Shown here: in pieces, positions 15,230 through 18,506 of the stretch
How positions within the stretch are numbered: position 1 is the stretch's first letter
Layout of the letters: the number at the start of each line of letters is the position of its first letter
Assembly: GCA_002479405.1 (NCBI GenBank)
Contig: DLMX01000052.1
Location: 54,699 to 73,204, forward strand
Source: Methylophilaceae bacterium UBA7525
Lineage (GTDB): Bacteria > Pseudomonadota > Gammaproteobacteria > Burkholderiales > Methylophilaceae
Reading direction: 5' to 3'
DNA: 18,506 nt
Position numbers and translations under genes: made by a program
The notes under the pieces: generated by a model
What the model saw: only the letters and a program-made list of their open reading frames with translations
What the model was told of the DNA's origin: nothing
Database searches by the model: none

Positions 15230-15766
15230 TTAATTGTCTTGCTGTTCTGGGATAACCTTGATCTCAGTCAGCATGTTGTGGTGAGCCATCCCGCAATACT
15301 CCAGGCATAGAATTTTGTATGTGCCCGGTGTTTTGAAGGTGTGGCGCAGTTTATTGGTCATGCCGGGCATGGCTTGAGTCTGTGTATGTAGTTGCAGTTT
15401 GTCATCGTAGATTGCGAAGCCATGATTAACATCAGCCGATCTCACATGAAATTCAATTAATGTGTTCGTTGGAATTGTTTGTTGTGATAACTCCCAGCGC
15501 CATTGATAACCGGTTGCTTCAACCACAAGGGCATCGTTATTTTTCGCATTGGCTGGCGCATATGGAAGGTAAGCCAAGCTGTAAGCAATGATTGGTACAA
15601 AAAGAACCGTCAATGTCCAAAATGTGCGGTTTCGCCATTTTGCAGATGATTTGCCGTCATCAGGCTTCAAGTCTGATAAGCCACTCTTCCTGATAACCGA
15701 CACAAACACACCGATTAGTATGGTTATTAATGTTAATGAAACAACCCAGGCAATATTCTGAAGCAT
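15230..15766 (-). CDS. norS: Cytochrome c oxidase-type subunit II with CuA centre, NorS-like
   Basis: This 178-aa electron-entry subunit accepts electrons (probably from a cytochrome c) at a binuclear CuA centre and passes them to subunit I. Two N-terminal helices (~4-24 and 47-67) anchor a periplasmic cupredoxin domain. The CuA ligand set is complete: His115 (VNHGF), Cys154, Glu156, Cys158, His162 and Met165 (CLEYCGMAHHNM). The aromatic patch YQWRW (~88-92) matches the electron-entry region of this family. AAGGA at proper spacing precedes the ATG. It lies upstream of norY, separated by the G tract. The short length and the absence of a fused cytochrome c domain fit NorS/B-type subunit II. 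Confidence 0.92.
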   Translation of the reverse strand: MLQNIAWVVSLTLITILIGVFVSVIRKSGLSDLKPDDGKSSAKWRNRTFWTLTVLFVPIIAYSLAYLPYAPANAKNNDALVVEATGYQWRWELSQQTIPTNTLIEFHVRSADVNHGFAIYDDKLQLHTQTQAMPGMTNKLRHTFKTPGTYKILCLEYCGMAHHNMLTEIKVIPEQQDN

Positions 15767-15829
15767 GGTGATTCCTTATGAATGTAATGAGTGAGTTAAA
15801 GGAAGGTTTTCCTCGCGCCCTTGTAATGG

Positions 15830-16228
15830 TTAAGGTGTTTCCATCCGCAGATCTCTCCACTCTTCCTTACTTGCGCGCCATATGTCACGCAGTCCCAATG
15901 GCACTACAACCAGAAAGCTGATGAGCCAGATGACTAGCCACATCTGGAGTGATCCACCAAACATTCTTTTAAGCTCATTGGTGTAAGTCAGCACAACAAG
16001 CAGGGAGCCGATGAGGCCATAAAAACGATAGCCGCCAAATTTGACGTACTCTCTTACAACAGGGTTGGGATGACATATTGATGCCGAATAGACAACGATG
16101 GATCCGGCTATCCACAATAGTAGAACCGGGAAGGCAGGCATTAATGTTATGGCTGCCATAGACAGCATGTTAAACAGCTGTGCAGCACGCATTTGTGATT
16201 TTGCACTGAGTATTTGGACACTCATCAC
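15830..16228 (-). CDS. Small three-helix membrane protein of unknown function heading the NO-reductase cluster
   Basis: I do not recognise this protein (about 132 aa). It has three hydrophobic segments (~30-48, 69-82 and 94-113), a basic/acidic C-terminus (RDIWRASKEEWRDLRMETP) and no heme-, metal- or nucleotide-binding motif. It is the first gene of the minus-strand cluster, 63 bp upstream of norS, and faces nsrR across the regulatory region. An auxiliary subunit or assembly role for the reductase is possible from position alone. The start is either GTG at 16228 (GGAG seven bases upstream) or the adjacent ATG at 16225; the two differ by one residue. Confidence 0.75.
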   Translation of the reverse strand: MMSVQILSAKSQMRAAQLFNMLSMAAITLMPAFPVLLLWIAGSIVVYSASICHPNPVVREYVKFGGYRFYGLIGSLLVVLTYTNELKRMFGGSLQMWLVIWLISFLVVVPLGLRDIWRASKEEWRDLRMETP

Positions 16229-16360
16229 CTTTGTTCTCCGGCGTTTGCTTACAGTTCATGTGGTTCAAAATGAAGCGTTCTGAATAAATGTGCTAATCTG
16301 GAACCGCTATGTATCACGAATTATCAGCCTTGATTTTTCGAACGTTTCTCCGTGTTTTTC

Positions 16361-16388
16361 TTGAGTCTTTTAAAGAGGTATTTAAAAT
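16361..16388 (+). promoter_or_regulatory. Predicted sigma-70 promoter of nsrR
   Basis: TTGAGT (16361-16366) and TAAAAT (16383-16388) are separated by 16 bp. The -10 lies within the NsrR operator, giving classical steric repression geometry. Confidence 0.6.
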
Positions 16389-16395
16389 ACCTGTT
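16373..16395. promoter_or_regulatory. NsrR operator (11-1-11 inverted repeat)
   Basis: Half-site AAGAGGTATTT (16373-16383), a single central A, then half-site AAATACCTGTT (16385-16395). The inner 8-1-8 (AGGTATTT/AAATACCT) is a perfect palindrome. The layout and the ATTT-N-AAAT core match the known NsrR consensus (AAGATGYATTT half-sites). It covers the -10 of nsrR and lies ~145 bp upstream of the divergent NO-reductase cluster, so autoregulation is likely and joint control of the cluster is possible. Confidence 0.8.
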
Positions 16396-16456
16396 CAATA
16401 TAGCACGCTGTATTTTTAATAGCAATATTGAAAATACTTCTTTAACTGGAAAATAT

Positions 16457-16918
16457 ATGCAACTATCAACTTTTACCGACTACACCATGCGCACGCTGGT
16501 ATACCTTGGTTTGCAGCAAGGGAAACTCGTGACCATTGCGAGCATCGCGAAGGCGTATGAGATTTCCGAGAATCACCTGATGAAGGTCGTATACCAACTT
16601 GGACAAGGGGGTTACGTGGAAACCGTTCGTGGTAAAGGTGGCGGTTTGAGGCTGGCGCGTGAGGCTTCGAGTATCAATATCGGTGAACTGATCCGCCAGA
16701 CCGAAGGTAATGTCAGTTTGCTGGAATGCCTGGATGGTGAAAGCACATGCTGTATACAGAGCGCATGCAAATTACAGGACATTCTGAGGGAGGCTCAGGA
16801 CGCAATGTATGCTGTTCTGAGCAGATATACACTGGCCGATCTACTGCGACAGAATGAGCCATTGGCACTTATTTTCATGAATAAGAATGCGAAGAAACCG
16901 GAACTTGGGCAATCATGA
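16457..16918 (+). CDS. nsrR: NsrR, NO-sensing Rrf2-family repressor
   Basis: This 153-aa Fe-S repressor loses DNA binding when its cluster reacts with NO. It opens with MQLSTFTDYTMRTLVYL, the standard NsrR start. It has a winged HTH (~26-65; ITIASIAKAY-type, ENHLMKVVYQLGQGGYVETVRGKGGGLRLA) and then the cluster-binding Cys91, Cys98 or Cys99, and Cys104 (LLECLDGESTCCIQSACKL). The C-terminal YTLADLL is also typical of NsrR. An upstream in-frame ATG at 16352 would add 35 residues, but these run through the promoter and operator, so 16457 (GGA seven bases before) is chosen. It is divergent from the NO-reductase cluster and carries its own operator. IscR, another Rrf2 protein, is less likely given the start motif and Cys spacing. 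Confidence 0.94.
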   Translation: MQLSTFTDYTMRTLVYLGLQQGKLVTIASIAKAYEISENHLMKVVYQLGQGGYVETVRGKGGGLRLAREASSINIGELIRQTEGNVSLLECLDGESTCCIQSACKLQDILREAQDAMYAVLSRYTLADLLRQNEPLALIFMNKNAKKPELGQS

Positions 16919-17040
16919 TGAATGGGCTTCCATCAGCACGTGAAATACATTTTTTAATGCGGTAACGATAATTGGGAATCATCCTGCAAGCTCACTGATC
17001 TACTTGAATACGGGAAATATCTCGCGTCTCAAGTGTCGGG

Positions 17041-17253
17041 CTACATAATAGACGCTAACTCTGCCTTAAGTGCTAGCCGTGCTGGATGCTGCTGACCGGT
17101 GTTGATCAAAACCACCTCAGATGGCTGTAGTACAGGCTTTTGAAAATACTTCATAGTCGCGTTGACTAGCATTCGAAAGTGATTGTTGTTCCAGTCAGCT
17201 GGATTCTCAGTGCAAATCACAGGAAAAAGTTTCATGAATTTTTTCATCGACAT
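17041..17253 (-). CDS. Hypothetical 70-aa protein with strong ribosome site
   Basis: I do not recognise this short protein. It is soluble and mildly basic, with no membrane segment or Cys motif. It starts MSMKKFMKLFPVICTENP and ends with an Ala/Leu-rich helix. A long Shine-Dalgarno-like string (GGAGGAGG on the minus strand, 17265-17272) lies 11 bases before the ATG, which is the best reason to believe it is translated. It sits between nsrR and the peroxiredoxin terminator, and no promoter was identified. It might be a gene fragment. Confidence 0.4.
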   Translation of the reverse strand: MSMKKFMKLFPVICTENPADWNNNHFRMLVNATMKYFQKPVLQPSEVVLINTGQQHPARLALKAELASIM

Positions 17254-17325
17254 ATCGTTATGAACCTCCTCCAGCGGGCGTTCTCACCGCGAAGATTGGG
17301 GTGCGCACCAAATCGCTGATGACAC

Positions 17326-17357
17326 AAAAAAAACCGCTATAAAGTTAGCGGCTTTTT
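17326..17357 (-). terminator. Rho-independent terminator of the peroxiredoxin gene
   Basis: The core stem CCGCTA/TAGCGG (17334-17339 with 17346-17351), extended by flanking A/T pairs, encloses a 6-base loop. An eight-A run on the plus strand (17326-17333) gives a U-tract on the minus-strand transcript, and TTTTT on the right makes it partly bidirectional. It begins 14 bp after the gene's stop. Confidence 0.88.
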
Positions 17358-17371
17358 GATTTTCCCGTAGG

Positions 17372-17923
17372 TCAAGTTTGCGGCGATGAATCTGCCTTGC
17401 TCAGTTTCTTCAAGTCGTCGATGATTTCCTGCGAGTGTCTGGAAGTGTTAACACTGAGATACGCTTTTGCGATCTTGCCATTAGGGTCTATCAGGTAAGT
17501 GTAGCGCTTGGCAATCTTGATGATTCCCAGATTCCTCAGCGCTCCATAACTGTCTGCCACTTTGCCGTCCTTGTCAGCAAGCAGGGGGAAGGGCAGGTTG
17601 TATTTTTTGGCGAATTCAGCATGAGAGTCGGTGTCGTCGACGCTGACGCCCACCACTTTTGCATTGAGTTTTTCAATCTGAAACAGGTCGTCGCGAAAAG
17701 CGCAGGCTTCCTCGGTGCAGCCCGGCGTGTCGTTCTTGGGATAGAAATATAGCACCAGCCATTTTCCGGAATAATCCTTGAGCGTGTGAATCCGCTGCTT
17801 GGCATCCGGCAAACTGAAGTCAGGTGCTGAGTCGCCAACTCCGGGTACATCTGCTGCGTAACTGATGGAACGGAATAGCAACAGAGTAAGTGCAATGGCG
17901 ACGATAATGATGAAAAATTTCAT
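17372..17923 (-). CDS. Secreted PrxQ/BCP-type peroxiredoxin
   Basis: This 183-aa thiol peroxidase reduces H2O2 and organic hydroperoxides using thioredoxin-like donors. The peroxidatic Cys69 (YPKNDTPGCTEEAC) and the resolving Cys74 five residues later identify an atypical 2-Cys PrxQ/BCP enzyme. GVSVDDTDSHAEFAKKYNLPFPLLAD and YGALRN are further family signatures. An N-terminal hydrophobic leader (FFIIIVAIALTLLLF...SYAA) predicts export to the periplasm, in contrast to cytoplasmic E. coli BCP. The ATG at 17923 has AAGAGGA six bases upstream. A longer reading frame extends to 18124 but runs antisense through tRNA-Arg and is rejected. It is a single gene with its own terminator. Confidence 0.94.
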   Translation of the reverse strand: MKFFIIIVAIALTLLLFRSISYAADVPGVGDSAPDFSLPDAKQRIHTLKDYSGKWLVLYFYPKNDTPGCTEEACAFRDDLFQIEKLNAKVVGVSVDDTDSHAEFAKKYNLPFPLLADKDGKVADSYGALRNLGIIKIAKRYTYLIDPNGKIAKAYLSVNTSRHSQEIIDDLKKLSKADSSPQT

Positions 17924-18034
17924 GATGATCCTCTTGGTAGTAGATTCAGTGCGTGTTTTGACATGTACAAACTGATGACAGTTTTTATGATTCTGAATTC
18001 GCGGCAGCCTGAAATATGAGAAAATAACGCAGCT

Positions 18035-18110
18035 GCCCCCGTAGCTCAGTGGATAGAGCATCCCCCTCCTAAGGGGAGGGTCACACGTTCGATTCGTGTC
18101 GGGGGCACCA
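18035..18110 (+). tRNA. tRNA-Arg(CCT)
   Basis: The 76-nt cloverleaf has acceptor GCCCCCG/CGGGGGC, discriminator A and an encoded CCA. The D-arm is GCTC...GAGC. The anticodon stem TCCCC/GGGGA closes the loop CTCCTAA with anticodon CCT at 18068-18070, and the T-arm contains GTTCGATTC. It is divergent from the peroxiredoxin gene. No clear promoter or terminator was found. Confidence 0.97.
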
Positions 18111-18506
18111 TTCATAATACTCATTCAGTCATCTGCATGATGTGCCGATGATTGCAACCGACGGGGTAGTTCGCGTTAGTACTCTCCACGTTTTCCTTTG
18201 ACGACGAGTCTGCAGGTTGCTGTGGTAATTCTGATGATGATTATCAATCTACGCTGACCGCTGCGGGCTCACTATATGCAGCGGTATGTATCGTTGGCAT
18301 TCACCCTTTATGCAACCCTCAGCCTTTGATGGGCGTTTGCAACCTTATTGTAGACCGCATGAACGTCAATATCACGGAAGTGTGCTTCAAGCAGGAAGCT
18401 TTACGCAATTACTCGGAGTTTGATAAAACTCTAAAGCAGGCATTTTGCATTCGACATGCACATTCTTACCAGGCGGCTTTCTCGCTTAAACATGGTTGTC
18501 GCATAT
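18111..18506. other. No confident gene; one open frame runs off the right edge
   Basis: Nothing recognisable is encoded here. Plus-strand frame 2 is free of stops from 18170 to the window end (~112 codons). Its first in-frame ATG is at 18329, and the translation is Cys-rich without a known motif or ribosome site. Minus-strand frames are broken by several stops. It may be the beginning of a gene, degraded DNA or chance. Confidence 0.3.
18257..18285. repeat. Inverted repeat with 8-bp perfect stem
   Basis: ACCGCTGC (18257-18264) and GCAGCGGT (18278-18285) can form a hairpin with a 13-base loop. It has no T-run, so it is not a standard terminator. It lies ~150 bp past tRNA-Arg; its function is unknown. 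Confidence 0.4.

Noticed and set aside
13779..15766. Ordinary aa3- or cbb3-type O2-reducing cytochrome oxidase
   Set aside because: Subunit I lacks the His-x3-Tyr of A/B-type enzymes and has no cbb3 partner genes (ccoO/ccoP). The SenC/orf1 neighbours and NO regulators favour sNOR. An atypical oxidase cannot be fully excluded.
16410..16437. Second NsrR-like operator (GTATTTT…AAAATAC)
   Set aside because: The two 7-bp arms are separated by 14 bases, unlike the single-base centre of NsrR sites. It is probably just AT-rich leader sequence.
16352..16456. 35-residue N-terminal extension of NsrR
   Set aside because: It would translate through the promoter and NsrR operator. The family start MQL.sFTDY is at 16457.
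17924..18124. 67-residue N-terminal extension of the peroxiredoxin (reads GAPDTNRTCDPPLRRG…)
   Set aside because: This frame runs antisense through tRNA-Arg and is a well-known translation artefact. The ATG at 17923 has a good Shine-Dalgarno and a signal peptide.
1..18506. CRISPR arrays, rRNA genes, toxin-antitoxin or defence systems
   Set aside because: No short regularly spaced repeats, rRNA-like segments or recognisable toxin-antitoxin or nuclease pairs were seen. The only regular repeat is the VCBS protein repeat.

Overview
The window looks like a chromosomal segment of a betaproteobacterium, probably of the Nitrosomonadales type. The reasons are a norSY-senC-orf1-like cluster of the kind known from ammonia oxidisers such as Nitrosomonas, NsrR and DNR-type regulators, and Lap-type biofilm genes. 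This placement is inferred from gene content only. No rRNA or strong taxonomic marker is present.

Layout. (a) 1-5467 (+) is the C-terminal ~1,820 residues of a giant RTX/VCBS/cadherin adhesin that begins outside the window. It faces a convergent lapG-lapD pair (5605-8250, -), and a strong bidirectional hairpin terminator lies between them. lapG encodes a periplasmic BTLCP protease and lapD a degenerate GGDEF-EAL c-di-GMP receptor. A TolC-family outer-membrane channel gene (8431-9981, +) is divergent from lapG. Together these form a Lap-type adhesion module: secretion through TolC, and retention or release at the cell surface controlled by c-di-GMP through LapD and LapG. The inner-membrane ABC transporter and membrane-fusion genes are not here. 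(b) 9976-10548 is a decayed region holding two tandem NTF2/SnoaL-like (Cds6-C-like) domains in shifted frames; it probably once extended the TolC protein. (c) 10724-10810 is tRNA-Leu(TAA). It is followed by the N-terminal remnant of a tyrosine integrase (10993-11113 plus 11827-11892), split by an intact 713-bp IS1595-family element (IS1016-like) with perfect 19-bp inverted repeats and an 8-bp target duplication.

(d) 11872-16228 (-) is a gene cluster that reads, in transcription order: a 132-aa three-helix membrane protein of unknown function, a CuA subunit II (NorS-like), a heme-copper oxidase-family subunit I (NorY-like), an SCO/SenC copper chaperone, a 197-aa membrane protein (orf1-like) and a Crp/Fnr-family regulator of DNR/NnrR type. 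Subunit I has all six metal-ligand histidines but Asn instead of Tyr at the cross-link position after the first CuB histidine. This fits an NO reductase of the sNOR type better than an O2 reductase. A divergent nsrR gene (16457-16918, +) has a near-consensus NsrR operator lying over its own -10 element. The ribosome-binding region of norY is a run of ten G residues, a possible slippage site.

(e) 17041-18110 holds a 70-aa ORF of unknown function with a strong Shine-Dalgarno (-), a secreted PrxQ/BCP peroxiredoxin (-) with a clear terminator, and tRNA-Arg(CCT) (+). The last ~400 bases hold no confident gene, only a hairpin and one open frame running off the edge.
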